64,000 nt of DNA, taken from the NCBI RefSeq assembly GCF_000729995.1, contig NZ_JNFG01000016.1, positions 54,894 to 118,893 on the forward strand, in the 5' to 3' direction. Source of the stretch: Caballeronia sordidicola (GTDB lineage Bacteria; Pseudomonadota; Gammaproteobacteria; Burkholderiales; Burkholderiaceae). Both the position numbers and the translations under genes were made by a program. The notes below the pieces were generated by a model. The model had not been told where the DNA came from. It was given only the letters and a program-made list of their open reading frames with translations, and made no database searches. Shown piece after piece: positions 1 to 8,881 of this stretch; the first letter of the stretch is position 1; the number at the start of each line of letters is the position of its first letter.

Positions 1-330
1 TACATTCGGTGTCGAAAGCGGTTTTGCCTGAGAGCGGGAGTCGTCGATTAAAAGGAAGGAATCCTATCCTTACGAAAAAATTGATGCCGGATATGATCAA
101 CCGGGTCGACGCGCTTTTCCAAGGCGGTGCGAGAACATTCTTGATTGCCGCTTACTTCGAAGACGGACGCGCAGATTGCACCATGACGCCGGTTACCGGG
201 AGTCGACGATTTCTTTGCCAATCCATCGCCGGTCTTCTGCCAATTGACGGACGGTGCAATCGGCAGGCGGGTAAGCGAGCGCGCGCCACTGGCGCTATGC
301 TACCGGTTCCGCCCAACCGAGGACCATGTC
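1..330. other. left edge, no supported gene
   Basis: No reading frame here has a recognisable protein family or a convincing ribosome binding site. The first 51 bases are open in frame 1 up to a TAA and could be the 3' end of a gene lying outside the window, but the 16 residues are not recognisable. The rest reads as the upstream region of the dienelactone hydrolase gene. Confidence 0.4.
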
Positions 331-1047
331 ATGAAACAGTCACCAGGATCGATGATCACCTACCAGCGCCCTGACGGGAAGGACGTCCAGGGTTACCTGG
401 CCAAACCGCAGAAACTGGAGGGCGCGCCCGCCATTGTCGTGATTCAGGAGTGGTGGGGCTTGAACGACCAGATCCGCGGCGTGGCAGACCGCTTTGCACG
501 GTCTGGTTATCTGGCGCTGGTCCCCGATCTTTTTCGCGGGAAAACCACCGTTGAGGAAGAAGAGGCGAACCACCTGCTAGGCGCACTCGATTTCGCCGAT
601 GCCGCCGGCCAGGACATCGCAGGCGCCGTGAAGTACCTCAAGACGCAGTCGGATCGGGTCGGCGTGACCGGCTACTGCATGGGCGGCGCGCTGACGCTGC
701 TGGCGCTAAGTCATGTCCCTGACATATCCGCCGGCGTGGTGTGGTACGGCTTCCCGCCGCTCGAATACATCGACGCATCGAAGATCAAGGCGCCCGTGCT
801 CGGTCATTGGGCCGACCAGGACGCGTTCTTCCCGGCTGAAACGGTCGACGCACTGGAGAGCAAGCTGACCGAGGGCAAGGTCGATGTCGAGTTTCATCGC
901 TACCTCGCGCATCATGCGTTTGCCAACGAGACAGCGGTCGGGCCGGGCCGTATTGCCAGGACCCAGTTCGACCCGGTGTGGTCGCAGCTGGCGTGGGACC
1001 GGACGCTGACCTTCTTCGGCCGCACGCTGTGGCCGCACGCCGGCTAG
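331..1047 (+). CDS. dienelactone hydrolase family protein
   Basis: A 238-residue alpha/beta hydrolase of the dienelactone hydrolase (carboxymethylenebutenolidase) family, which opens enol-lactones in aromatic ring-cleavage pathways; many paralogues act on other esters. The nucleophile motif GYCMGG carries Cys116, and the acid Asp (ADQDAF, about 162-164) and catalytic His (HHAFAN, about 195) follow in the family order. Length matches the family. I chose the ATG at 331 because GAGGA lies 7 bases upstream and the longer frame adds residues without family similarity. It stands alone, convergent with the DUF3237 gene. The true substrate cannot be read from sequence. Confidence 0.9.
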   Translation: MKQSPGSMITYQRPDGKDVQGYLAKPQKLEGAPAIVVIQEWWGLNDQIRGVADRFARSGYLALVPDLFRGKTTVEEEEANHLLGALDFADAAGQDIAGAVKYLKTQSDRVGVTGYCMGGALTLLALSHVPDISAGVVWYGFPPLEYIDASKIKAPVLGHWADQDAFFPAETVDALESKLTEGKVDVEFHRYLAHHAFANETAVGPGRIARTQFDPVWSQLAWDRTLTFFGRTLWPHAG

Positions 1048-1101
1048 CATTGCCTGGCGACTAGCGGGGTACTGGTGCGCCCGCCAGGTCGAGCGTCTTG
1101 C

Positions 1102-1608
1102 TTACAAGACCTCAAACACGCTATAGACCGGTCCATTCGCGAACCGATGTCCCGTACCCACGGCGATGATCCGGTTCAGCCAATCGTACTTTCCGGTGGG
1201 TGCTTCGAACATCGGGTTGATCCGGAAGTAGTAGCTTGCCGGATCAACATCCTCGCCTTTTTCCAATCGTTGAATGACGTCAGCGGGGCCGTGTCGCAAG
1301 CCGCGATACGCCATCATGATGTTCACGCCATCGTCGGTTTGCAGGATCAGGCGCACGTCGAGCGTGGTGCTTGCGTCGCCGCGAACGGTTTGCCAGTCGG
1401 CGCCACCGTCCAGCACCTTGCCTGACAGCCGCTCGCCGGCAAACGTTCCTGACGGTACGATTCCCACGCGACGAAATGACCCCGGCGTTTCGCCGACAAT
1501 CACTATCGGCTTGACGTCGAGCCGGATGACGAACAGAGGGCGGGTTTGCACGCTCTTGAGCGGCGTGGGGAGATCATCGAAAAGCGGAGTAGACATGGTG
1601 TTCACCAT
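1102..1608 (-). CDS. DUF3237 domain-containing protein
   Basis: A 168-residue protein of the DUF3237 family, small beta-barrel proteins often found in catabolic clusters and without an established reaction. Family hallmarks are visible: a GETPGSFRR turn near the start, GGADWQ, DVRLILQTDDG, a YYFR stretch and the C-terminal WLNRIIAVGTG block. It is the last gene of an eight-gene minus-strand run, 71 bases after the NIPSNAP gene. The start is uncertain: ATG at 1608 and ATG at 1596 both lack a clear Shine-Dalgarno. Function is inferred only from context, as an accessory to the upstream oxidoreductases. Confidence 0.85.
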   Translation of the reverse strand: MVNTMSTPLFDDLPTPLKSVQTRPLFVIRLDVKPIVIVGETPGSFRRVGIVPSGTFAGERLSGKVLDGGADWQTVRGDASTTLDVRLILQTDDGVNIMMAYRGLRHGPADVIQRLEKGEDVDPASYYFRINPMFEAPTGKYDWLNRIIAVGTGHRFANGPVYSVFEVL

Positions 1609-1679
1609 CGCTATGGTGGGCAGCGTCGCCGGTCCGCATGACGAACCTGACCGGCTGCGTGTGCCTTTGATTGGGTGCG

Positions 1680-2000
1680 TTATTGAAGCGGCGAGAAGTC
1701 CGTGGGCCGCATGATCCGCGACTCCATGCTGAGGAGAATATCGAGCGCTTTCACCTTGCTGCCGAATGCCTGCCAGCGGCTGTCGGCAGCCATCCTGTCG
1801 CGGCGCTCAAGCCGGTCGTCCAGGCTCTTGTACGCCCAGATATGAACGATCTGGCTGATGTCGCCAATCTCGGTCGTGAAGAAGCCGATCAGTTCGCCGA
1901 GGAATTCCTTTTGAAGCGGCAGAGCCTCGCTTTTGTACAACGCAAGCCATTCAGCAGCGCGCAAAGGTTTGAAGGTATAGGTTCGGATTTCGTAAAGCAT
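1680..2000 (-). CDS. NIPSNAP family protein
   Basis: A 106-residue ferredoxin-like (dimeric alpha/beta barrel) protein of the NIPSNAP family. The opening MLYEIRTYTF and the central IVHIWAYKSLDDR are typical. Bacterial members are small proteins of unclear biochemical role that often sit in degradation operons. GGAG lies 8 bases before the ATG. It follows the SDR gene by 29 bases, so the two are very likely co-transcribed. No catalytic motif can be pointed to. Confidence 0.88.
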   Translation of the reverse strand: MLYEIRTYTFKPLRAAEWLALYKSEALPLQKEFLGELIGFFTTEIGDISQIVHIWAYKSLDDRLERRDRMAADSRWQAFGSKVKALDILLSMESRIMRPTDFSPLQ

Positions 2001-2029
2001 CGGTTATCTCCAGGGCAATAAAAAATCGG

Positions 2030-2779
2030 TTACGACGCGGTTCGTCCGCCATTGACCCTCAGCACTTCGCCGGTCATGAAGCTCGACTTGTCAGACGAAA
2101 CGAACACAATAGCGTCCGCGATTTCTTCGGGCGTACCAGCGCGTTTGAGCGGGACGGCCGCGAGAAAGGCCGCCTTGCGCTCCGGATCTGCGAGGAGCCG
2201 ATTCAGCATTGCCGTCTCCACGGGACCGGGGGCAACGGCATTGACGCGCACGCCGAACGCGGCAGCTTCGAGCGCGGCGGATTTCGTCAGGCCTTCGACC
2301 GCATGTTTGCTGGCCACGTAGAGGGACGCGCCTGCCGCGCCACGTGCGCCCATTGTCGACGAGATGTTGACAATACTTCCGCTGCCTTGCCCCGTCATCA
2401 CGCGCAGTTCGTGTTTCATGGCCAGCAGCGTGCCGAGCACGTTGGTGTCGAAGACGGCTGCGTAGCGTTCGGGCGTCTGCTCCGTCACAGGCGCAGACTC
2501 GCCTTCGGAGCCTGCGGCGTTGACGGCGACGTCGAGCCGGCCGAAGCGGGCCACGGTGCCGTCGACGAGATTGCGGACATCGTCTTCGAAGCGGACATCC
2601 GCCTGAAGGAATTCAGCTTCTACGCCGAGTGCGATCAGTTCTGCGGCGAGCGTCCGGCCTTCTTCAACGCGGCGCCCCGACACGACGATCCGCGCATTGT
2701 CGCGGGCGAATGCAAAGGCGGCGGCGCGGCCAATGCCGGTCAGCGCGCCCGTGATAAGTACAACAGGAGGGTTAGACAT
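2030..2779 (-). CDS. SDR family oxidoreductase
   Basis: A 249-residue classical short-chain dehydrogenase/reductase. It has the nucleotide-binding glycine motif TGALTGIG, the NAAG motif, catalytic Ser in NISST and the YVASK catalytic Tyr/Lys, and ends with the usual GGRTAS tail. It probably oxidises or reduces a hydroxyl/carbonyl with NAD(P)H. I chose the ATG at 2779 because the Rossmann beta-strand begins right after it and AAGGA lies upstream; the longer frame adds 18 unrelated residues. It is one of two SDRs in this operon, 103 bases after the medium-chain reductase gene. Confidence 0.93.
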   Translation of the reverse strand: MSNPPVVLITGALTGIGRAAAFAFARDNARIVVSGRRVEEGRTLAAELIALGVEAEFLQADVRFEDDVRNLVDGTVARFGRLDVAVNAAGSEGESAPVTEQTPERYAAVFDTNVLGTLLAMKHELRVMTGQGSGSIVNISSTMGARGAAGASLYVASKHAVEGLTKSAALEAAAFGVRVNAVAPGPVETAMLNRLLADPERKAAFLAAVPLKRAGTPEEIADAIVFVSSDKSSFMTGEVLRVNGGRTAS

Positions 2780-2882
2780 TTCGTTTGCATATCCTTGATC
2801 GGGCAGTGCGAAAGCAAGTCTTGCTGATCGCACTGCCGCTCATGAGGTGCCGCCGCCCGTGACAGGACACCGGCGCTTTTGC

Positions 2883-3872
2883 TTACACGGTCACCACGAT
2901 CTTTCCGAACTGACCATTGGTTTCCAGATAGCGATGCACGTCGACCATTTCGTCGAACGTGAACGTGCGATCGATCACCGGTTTGAGCGCGCCGCTTTCA
3001 AGCCCCTTCAGCACGTACTCCACCGCGGCCTTCCGACGTGTCTCATCGCCGCTCGTGAGCCAGATGTTGTGACCCTTGACGGTGATCATCTTGGCGATCA
3101 TGTCAAGCGCAGGCAACGGCGTCACACTCGGGCTGAGCGCGCCGTAGATATACGCGATGCCCTGGAACGACAGCGCGGAAATCAGCTTCGGGAAGTTCGG
3201 ACCGCCGACCGGATCGAACACGACGCGCACACCCTGGCCGCCCGTGATGCGCGTGACTTCTTCGACCAGATCGGTCTCGTCCGTGACTATGACGTGCGCC
3301 GCGCCCGCATCGAGCAACTGCTGTTTCTTGTCGGCCGTGCGCGTAGTTGCGATGGACGTTGCGCCGGCGTAGTTGGCAATCTGGATCGCCGCGAGGCCGA
3401 CGCTGCTCGACGCTGCCGGGATGATGACAAAATCGCCCTTGCCCACTTTTGCATCTTCGATGAGCGCGCCGTAAGCCGTCACGAACATCATCCAGACCGA
3501 TGCTGCCTCGGCATACGAAAGCGATTCCGGATGCTTAACGACCGCGTGGGCCGGCGCAATGATCACTTCGCCGTATGTGTGGTACTGATTCATCGAGAAC
3601 GACGGAATCAGGTTGACCTTGTCGCCCGGCGCGAAGCCGGTCACGTCCTGGCCCACGGCGTCGACGATACCCGCCGCTTCGTACCCAAGACCGGCCGGGA
3701 ACTTGACGGGTTCGATGTACTCGTCCACGCGCCACATTGCCTCGGCGCGATTGATGCCTATCGCCTTGACGCTGATGCGAACTTCGCTTGGGCCCGGAGC
3801 GGGTACCTCTGCATCGACGAATTCAAGGACTTCGGGACCGCCGGCTTTAGCAAATTTGATCGTACGTGACAT
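2883..3872 (-). CDS. zinc-independent medium-chain reductase (quinone oxidoreductase-like)
   Basis: A 329-residue medium-chain dehydrogenase/reductase of the NADPH:quinone oxidoreductase type. The N-terminal GroES-like domain carries GYEAAGIVDAVG. The Rossmann domain contains the AASSSVGLAAIQIA nucleotide loop and a DPVGG strand. I see no structural-zinc cysteine cluster, which fits the quinone/enone reductase branch. The start has GGAGAG just upstream. It lies 59 bases after the Old Yellow Enzyme gene; reductases for activated C=C or quinone groups side by side suggest electrophile detoxification or ring reduction. Confidence 0.92.
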   Translation of the reverse strand: MSRTIKFAKAGGPEVLEFVDAEVPAPGPSEVRISVKAIGINRAEAMWRVDEYIEPVKFPAGLGYEAAGIVDAVGQDVTGFAPGDKVNLIPSFSMNQYHTYGEVIIAPAHAVVKHPESLSYAEAASVWMMFVTAYGALIEDAKVGKGDFVIIPAASSSVGLAAIQIANYAGATSIATTRTADKKQQLLDAGAAHVIVTDETDLVEEVTRITGGQGVRVVFDPVGGPNFPKLISALSFQGIAYIYGALSPSVTPLPALDMIAKMITVKGHNIWLTSGDETRRKAAVEYVLKGLESGALKPVIDRTFTFDEMVDVHRYLETNGQFGKIVVTV

Positions 3873-3931
3873 GAAACTCTCCAGAGTAAATTGGGTTCAA
3901 CTTGCGTTCATCCAGCGAAGCGCCGCTGGGT

Positions 3932-5047
3932 TCACACGGTTTCTGCTGCTTCAGCAGCAGGTAAATAAGCAGGAAAATCCGAGTAATGCTTTTCATCGCC
4001 GCCCCAGAACGCGGCGCGGACATACGGTGTAAGCGGCAGCTTGTGTTGCAGACGATACGGCAAATCAGGATTTGATGAGAAATGCCGGCCGAATGCGACC
4101 AGGTCTGCATCGCCGGACGCCAGAATTGCTTCGGCACTGTCGCCGTCGAAACCACCAGCCGCGATGATCGGACCCGAGAAGTGCGCACGGAGATACTTCG
4201 TTGCAACAGGCGCCTGCCCTTCATGCAGCGTTTCATCGCCCTTGATGCGCGGCTCGATCACGTGCAGATACGCAATCTTGTATCCATCGAGCACCTTCGC
4301 GACGTAGCTGAAGGTTGCCTCGGGATTGCTGTCGGAGACGCCGCCCCATTCGCCTGACGGCGAGATGCGTACGCCAACGCGGTCTGCGCCCCACACGGAG
4401 ATGAGCGCTTCAACAGCTTCGCGCAAGAAGCGGACGCGGTTTTCGATCGGGCCGCCGTAAGCGTCGGTGCGTTGGTTGGAGCCGTCCTGGATGAACTGAT
4501 CCACCAGGTAGCCGTTCGCACCGTGGAGCTCGACGCCATCGAAACCGGCATCGAGCGCGCGTTGTGCCGCGACGCGAAACTCTTCAACAATGCCCGGAAT
4601 CTCTTCAATGCCAAGCGCCCGATGTGGCGAAGCGGGAACGAAGCCGTCCTTGGTCAGCGCGACGCCATCGAACGGAACGACCGAAGGCGCGAGCGGGTCA
4701 ACACCGCCGGTCATCTCGACGTGGCTTTGACGGCCGCCGTGGATGAGCTGCATGAAGGCGCGGCCACCCTTGGCGTGAACGGCATTGGCGATCGCCTTCC
4801 AGCCTTCTGTCTGGCCGTCGTGATAGAAGCTCGCCGCGCCCAGGTACGAGCGGGCAGGGATCGAGATGCTGACGCCTTCAATGACTTCAAGCCCGCCATT
4901 CGATGCACGCTGGCCGTAGAAGTCGGCCATCATCGGGCTGGGGATGTCGCCGGGCTGGATGGTGCGCAGGCGGGTCATCGGCGCAAGGACAACACGATGC
5001 GAGAGGGCATAGGCGCCAACTTTCTTGGGTGTGAACAAGTGAGCCAT
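3932..5047 (-). CDS. nemA: alkene reductase, Old Yellow Enzyme family
   Basis: A 371-residue FMN-dependent ene-reductase of the Old Yellow Enzyme family (NemA/xenobiotic reductase type), which uses NADPH to reduce activated alkenes, maleimides or nitro compounds. Visible hallmarks are the N-terminal LFTP start and APMTR, the substrate-binding HGANGYL pair, the DGSNQRTDAYGG segment and the C-terminal VAFGRHFSSNPDL FMN-phosphate loop. AAAGGAAAG precedes the ATG. The gene symbol is given by family resemblance only. It sits between a glutathione transferase and a quinone-reductase-like gene. Confidence 0.93.
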   Translation of the reverse strand: MAHLFTPKKVGAYALSHRVVLAPMTRLRTIQPGDIPSPMMADFYGQRASNGGLEVIEGVSISIPARSYLGAASFYHDGQTEGWKAIANAVHAKGGRAFMQLIHGGRQSHVEMTGGVDPLAPSVVPFDGVALTKDGFVPASPHRALGIEEIPGIVEEFRVAAQRALDAGFDGVELHGANGYLVDQFIQDGSNQRTDAYGGPIENRVRFLREAVEALISVWGADRVGVRISPSGEWGGVSDSNPEATFSYVAKVLDGYKIAYLHVIEPRIKGDETLHEGQAPVATKYLRAHFSGPIIAAGGFDGDSAEAILASGDADLVAFGRHFSSNPDLPYRLQHKLPLTPYVRAAFWGGDEKHYSDFPAYLPAAEAAETV

Positions 5048-5117
5048 GATCTTTCCTTTAGCGGGTAATCAAACGTGGATTTCTTACGCGCCGGTCCGTC
5101 AGCACGGCGCAAGAGTT

Positions 5118-5765
5118 TTATGCGCTGGCGCTCGGCCGGGCAGAGACCTCGTCGTACCATCGACGAAACGCCGTGTGCTCTGCCGGAATCGGCATCTTCA
5201 ACGCGTTGGTTGCGAAGTCGACCGTGACCAGAGTGGTGATGTCCGCTGCCGAGAATTCATTGCCGGCTACGAATTGGACCGTCTCGAGCCGTTCATTGAA
5301 GTCGGTGTAGAAATTCGCCACGCGCTGTTTGCTACGCTCGACCAGTTCGGGAATCTGCTCATAGGCGTGGGGCCCGGACAGCGCGCGGCCCTTCAGTCCG
5401 GCTACCGCGTTGCGCACGCCTTCCATGACCGGCGCGAAGCCGTCCAGTTCTGCGCGGCGTTCCCACATTGCGACGAGCGCCTTCGACGCGGCCGTCGTCC
5501 CCAGCAACGGGGTTTGGCGGTACGCTTCTTCCAGATAACGCCAGATGGCGAGCACTTCAGTAATGACCGTTCCATCGGCTAAAGCCAGTGCCGGCACCTG
5601 GCTGCGCGGATTGATTGCGCGGTAGGCGTCGGAGAACTGTTCCTTGGTTCCCAGGTCGACCGGCTTCATCGGGAGTTCAATACCCTTCTCCGCGATGAAG
5701 ATGCGAACACGGCGTGCGTTCGGCGAGCCTTTTGATTCGTACAATACGGGGGCGGCGGATGTCAT
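5118..5765 (-). CDS. glutathione S-transferase family protein
   Basis: A 215-residue glutathione transferase. The N-terminal thioredoxin-like half has the SPNARRVRIFIAEKG helix and the cis-proline RSQVPAL motif with ITEVLAI for glutathione binding. The C-terminal helical half contains the AADITTLVTVDF motif. It likely conjugates glutathione to an electrophilic intermediate or removes it from one. AAGGA lies close to the ATG. Gaps to both operon neighbours are under 100 bases. Substrate unknown. Confidence 0.93.
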   Translation of the reverse strand: MTSAAPVLYESKGSPNARRVRIFIAEKGIELPMKPVDLGTKEQFSDAYRAINPRSQVPALALADGTVITEVLAIWRYLEEAYRQTPLLGTTAASKALVAMWERRAELDGFAPVMEGVRNAVAGLKGRALSGPHAYEQIPELVERSKQRVANFYTDFNERLETVQFVAGNEFSAADITTLVTVDFATNALKMPIPAEHTAFRRWYDEVSARPSASA

Positions 5766-5858
5766 TTGAATCTTCCTTTATCGTGTTTCATTTAAATGTG
5801 GATACCTAAGCAATAAGGCTTTTCACCCACGCTGAAAATATGCTTGAACTGGTTCAGA

Positions 5859-6605
5859 TCAGAGCTTCGAGCCGCCGTCAACACTCAGCGTTTCGCCGGT
5901 AATCCAGCGAGCCGCATCCGATGCGAGAAACGCGACGGCACTGCCGATGTCATCGGGTTGCGCGACCCGCTTTAGCGCCTGCATGCCGATCGCAACCGCG
6001 CGTCCTTCTTCAGTCTTCGTGAAACTCGACATGTCGGTTGCGACCACACCGGGCGCCACCGCATTCACGCGAATACCGCGTTCGCCAAGTGCGGAGGCGA
6101 AATGCTTGACGAGGGTGTCGACCGCACCCTTGGTCGCTGCGTAAGCAGGCAGCTTGCCGACTACCGACTGCGCTGCGAGCGACGACAGCAGAACCACGCT
6201 GCTGCCTTTGCACATCACCGGCAGCAATTGCTGCACGAGGAAATAGGGCGCCCGCACGTTCACGGCGAACAGGTTGTCGAAATCTTCGACTGTCGTTTCC
6301 TCGATGCTCGCCGACTTCGAAACACCGGCGTTCGCCACCAGAATGTCCAGGCGATGGCCCACCACGGCGCGTACACGTTTGGCGAGCGTATGCGGGCCGT
6401 CTGCATCGCGCAGATTCGCTGCGACCTTTTGAGCGTTGCCGCCGGCCGCACGAATTTCGGCAACGACAGCATCCGCTTCTTTTTCTCCGCTACTGTAGTG
6501 AACCAGCACTTGCGCGCCCTGGCTTGCCAGTGCAAGGGCACTAGCCCGGCCGATGCCGCGAGAAGCGCCTGTGACGAGAGCGGTCTTTCCGGTGAGGTTG
6601 GTCAT
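5859..6605 (-). CDS. SDR family oxidoreductase
   Basis: A 248-residue classical short-chain dehydrogenase/reductase with TGASRGIG, the NAG motif (VANAGVS), catalytic LLSS serine, YAATK catalytic Tyr/Lys and a C-terminal SVDGGSKL end. It resembles FabG-like 3-oxoacyl reductases, but that level of similarity does not fix the substrate. AGGAG precedes the ATG. It is the second gene of the operon after the alpha/beta hydrolase, separated by 66 bases. Confidence 0.93.
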   Translation of the reverse strand: MTNLTGKTALVTGASRGIGRASALALASQGAQVLVHYSSGEKEADAVVAEIRAAGGNAQKVAANLRDADGPHTLAKRVRAVVGHRLDILVANAGVSKSASIEETTVEDFDNLFAVNVRAPYFLVQQLLPVMCKGSSVVLLSSLAAQSVVGKLPAYAATKGAVDTLVKHFASALGERGIRVNAVAPGVVATDMSSFTKTEEGRAVAIGMQALKRVAQPDDIGSAVAFLASDAARWITGETLSVDGGSKL

Positions 6606-6671
6606 GATCAGACTCCTGTAGGTTGATTGAAAACGATCTGACGATTTCAGCGCACGAACATGAGCGATGGC

Positions 6672-7535
6672 TCAGGCGTGTTCGTCGCTCTCGGACAGGA
6701 ACTGCGCCACATGCGTCACGAAGCGCTCGGGGTACTGATACAGCGAGCCGTGGTTCGCATCCGGGTAAATGATCAGCTGCGCGTTCGGAATGTTCTGCTG
6801 CAGGATCCACGAGTTGATCGAGTAGATGATTACGTCGTTATCGCCGTTGATCACGAGCGTGGGCTGAGCGAGCGCCGCCAGATAATCGAAAGGGTTCTCG
6901 CGCGGTGCGCCCCATTTGCCGAGTGCGGCGAGTTGCGCCGGTGCGACCTTATCGTTGGCTTCGGGGTCCCGGCCTTCGGTGCGCTCGCGAAAGCGCTGCA
7001 GGAACTTGCGGCCGGCTGCCTGGCTCGCATCCGACGGCGAGAAATGCACGCGAAGCCACAAGTGATCCGGCTCCTCGTAAGTCGCGCCGAAAATCTCCTG
7101 TGCTTCCGGCGTGAGCGATGCCATGCCTTCGCCGCTACGGGGGCCGGTACCCACCAATATTAGGCGGCGTACGAGTTGCGGTTCGGCCACCGCCAGTTCC
7201 TGTGCGATCAGGCCGCCCATCGAAAAACCGAGCACGTCGACTTGCGTGATCCCGAGTGCCTTGATAAAGGCAGCAGCGTTGGCAGCCATCTCTTCAATTG
7301 ACTGTGGTACCTCGCCTGACGTGCTGGAGATGCCGGCGTTGTTAAACAGGATCACTTCGCGACCCTGCGCAAGACCGTTGGTGACAGCCGGATCCCAGTG
7401 ATCCATCGTGCCAGTGAAGTGGATGTTTAACACGAGCGGCACACCGCCTGTCTTGCCAAAGCGCCGATAGGCGAAGCGGATGCCGTTTGCGTCAATGAAT
7501 TGCGTCGGGGCGGTTTGGTGCGTGTGGCTGGTCAT
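6672..7535 (-). CDS. alpha/beta hydrolase
   Basis: A 287-residue alpha/beta-fold hydrolase. The nucleophile elbow is GFSMGG, with a catalytic Asp in NGDNDVI and His in DANHGSLYQ near the C-terminus. The pattern resembles esterases and haloperoxidase-like hydrolases rather than epoxide hydrolases. I placed the start at the ATG at 7535, where GGAG lies 8 bases upstream; the extended frame adds 56 unconserved residues. It is the first gene of the minus-strand operon and is transcribed away from the LysR gene across a 182-base shared promoter region. Confidence 0.92.
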   Translation of the reverse strand: MTSHTHQTAPTQFIDANGIRFAYRRFGKTGGVPLVLNIHFTGTMDHWDPAVTNGLAQGREVILFNNAGISSTSGEVPQSIEEMAANAAAFIKALGITQVDVLGFSMGGLIAQELAVAEPQLVRRLILVGTGPRSGEGMASLTPEAQEIFGATYEEPDHLWLRVHFSPSDASQAAGRKFLQRFRERTEGRDPEANDKVAPAQLAALGKWGAPRENPFDYLAALAQPTLVINGDNDVIIYSINSWILQQNIPNAQLIIYPDANHGSLYQYPERFVTHVAQFLSESDEHA

Positions 7536-7681
7536 GACGATTCTCCGATATAGATGAAAGGCATGGAGCGGGTTGGATTTCGAGTCGTTGCGAGTGAAGT
7601 GGCTGTTGCCGGTTCGTCGCTGCCTGATGGGTAATGTAGTGGGGTCTTGCGTAAAGTAAAAAGACTTTGTAGGCTGGCGGG

Positions 7682-7698
7682 CATGCCTGTCAGGCATG
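7682..7698. promoter_or_regulatory. candidate LysR operator, inverted repeat
   Basis: A perfect 8-base inverted repeat, CATGCCTG and CAGGCATG separated by one T, lies 19 bases before the LysR start and within the divergent promoter region. A weaker repeat (AAAGT and ACTTT, 7653-7668) lies just beside it. A LysR autoregulatory site is the simplest reading, although typical LysR boxes have a longer spacer. Confidence 0.45.
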
Positions 7699-7717
7699 AC
7701 CAAATTGAAGGGAGCGT

Positions 7718-8608
7718 ATGGAGCTTCGACATTTGCGGTATTTCCTGGCCGTCGCGGAGACCGGCAGCCTGACCGTTGCGGCTGAGCGCCGCCTGCACAC
7801 GTCGCAGCCGTCGCTTAGCCGGCAAATCCGTGATCTGGAAGACGAGGTTGGAGCGGAACTGTTCAACCGTAGTGCGCGTGGGGTTGAGCTGACGGCTGCG
7901 GGCAAGGCTTTCCTCGACCATGCACGGCTGGCGCTTACACAAGTCGATGCCGCGGTCGAGGCTGCGCGCCGCGCCGCGCAACCCACGAAACAGGTTTTCG
8001 CGCTCGGCTTCCTGACCGGTCAGGAAATGACCTGGCTGCCGCGCGCGATGCAGGTGCTGCGCGATGAACTGCCGAACATCGACGTGACGGTATCGAGCCA
8101 CTATTCGCCGGACCTCGCCGATGCGCTCGCACGCGGCAAACTCGATCTCGCGTTTCTGCGTGCCGAACCGGGGTTTGATCTGAACTATCGCGTAGTCAGC
8201 CGCGAAAAGCTTATTGCGTTGATGCCAAGCGATCATCCGCTTACCGAGCGAAAAACGATCCGTCCAGAGGACTTCGCAGGCAAGCCCTTCATCATGGCTT
8301 CGAACAAGGCGACGGTGCTGCACGCTGTAATCGAGCGGTATCTGGAACAGAACGGGGTCAACATCACGCCCGAACACGGCGTCGACAATTTGGCGATGGC
8401 CATGTCGCTCGTCGCATCAACGCGCGGGCTGGCGCTGATGCCGGAGTATGCAAACAACCTCTTGCCGTGGTCGGTCGTCAGCCGCCCTCTTGAAGGTGAG
8501 ACACCGACGATCGATCTTGTTATCGGCTACAGCAAGTCGAACACCTCTCCCGTCCTGAAGCTGTTTCTGTCGAGAGCAGACGAGTTGATGATGCACGCTC
8601 CCACTTGA
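7718..8608 (+). CDS. LysR family transcriptional regulator
   Basis: A 296-residue LysR-type regulator with the N-terminal winged helix-turn-helix (MELRHLRYFLAVAE, then the HTSQPSLSRQIRDLE recognition helix) and a C-terminal effector-binding domain of the usual length. The subgroup resembles HcaR/CatM-like regulators of aromatic catabolism and efflux. AAGGGAG precedes the ATG. It is divergent from the eight-gene operon at 1102-7535, so it most likely controls that operon in response to a substrate or electrophile. Confidence 0.95.
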   Translation: MELRHLRYFLAVAETGSLTVAAERRLHTSQPSLSRQIRDLEDEVGAELFNRSARGVELTAAGKAFLDHARLALTQVDAAVEAARRAAQPTKQVFALGFLTGQEMTWLPRAMQVLRDELPNIDVTVSSHYSPDLADALARGKLDLAFLRAEPGFDLNYRVVSREKLIALMPSDHPLTERKTIRPEDFAGKPFIMASNKATVLHAVIERYLEQNGVNITPEHGVDNLAMAMSLVASTRGLALMPEYANNLLPWSVVSRPLEGETPTIDLVIGYSKSNTSPVLKLFLSRADELMMHAPT

Positions 8609-8833
8609 TGCCGGTGAGCAAGCTGTGCGCGTGACACGCCCCGCCGCCGGGAGATGACAACAGCGTGTCCTGACAGGGGTCGTGTCTGTCTTGCTCCGTC
8701 ATGTTGGATGGTCGCCACCTGCTGGATCGATATCGACGCGACGGCGAAAAAATTACCGAACAACATAAATCGGGCCGCGAAGGTAGCCGGTCGCTGCCGC
8801 TGTTTCATCGACTTGAGCCAGTGACGTAAAGCA

Positions 8834-8847
8834 TTGATCTAAGTCAA
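8834..8847 (+). promoter_or_regulatory. candidate FNR/ANR box
   Basis: TTGAT, four bases, then GTCAA: one mismatch from the perfect FNR palindrome and matching the TTGAC-N4-ATCAA form of ANR/DNR sites when read on the other strand. Its centre is 41.5 bases before the expected start at about 8882, with a -10-like TACGAT at 8869-8874. This is class II FNR promoter geometry. Confidence 0.5.
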
Positions 8848-8881
8848 CGTCGCCACGAGAGCGTCGCGTACGATTTTTCGC

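Noticed and set aside
9..374. A 121-codon plus-strand open frame at the left edge
   Set aside because: No family resemblance, no ribosome binding site, and it overlaps the start of the dienelactone hydrolase gene in another frame.
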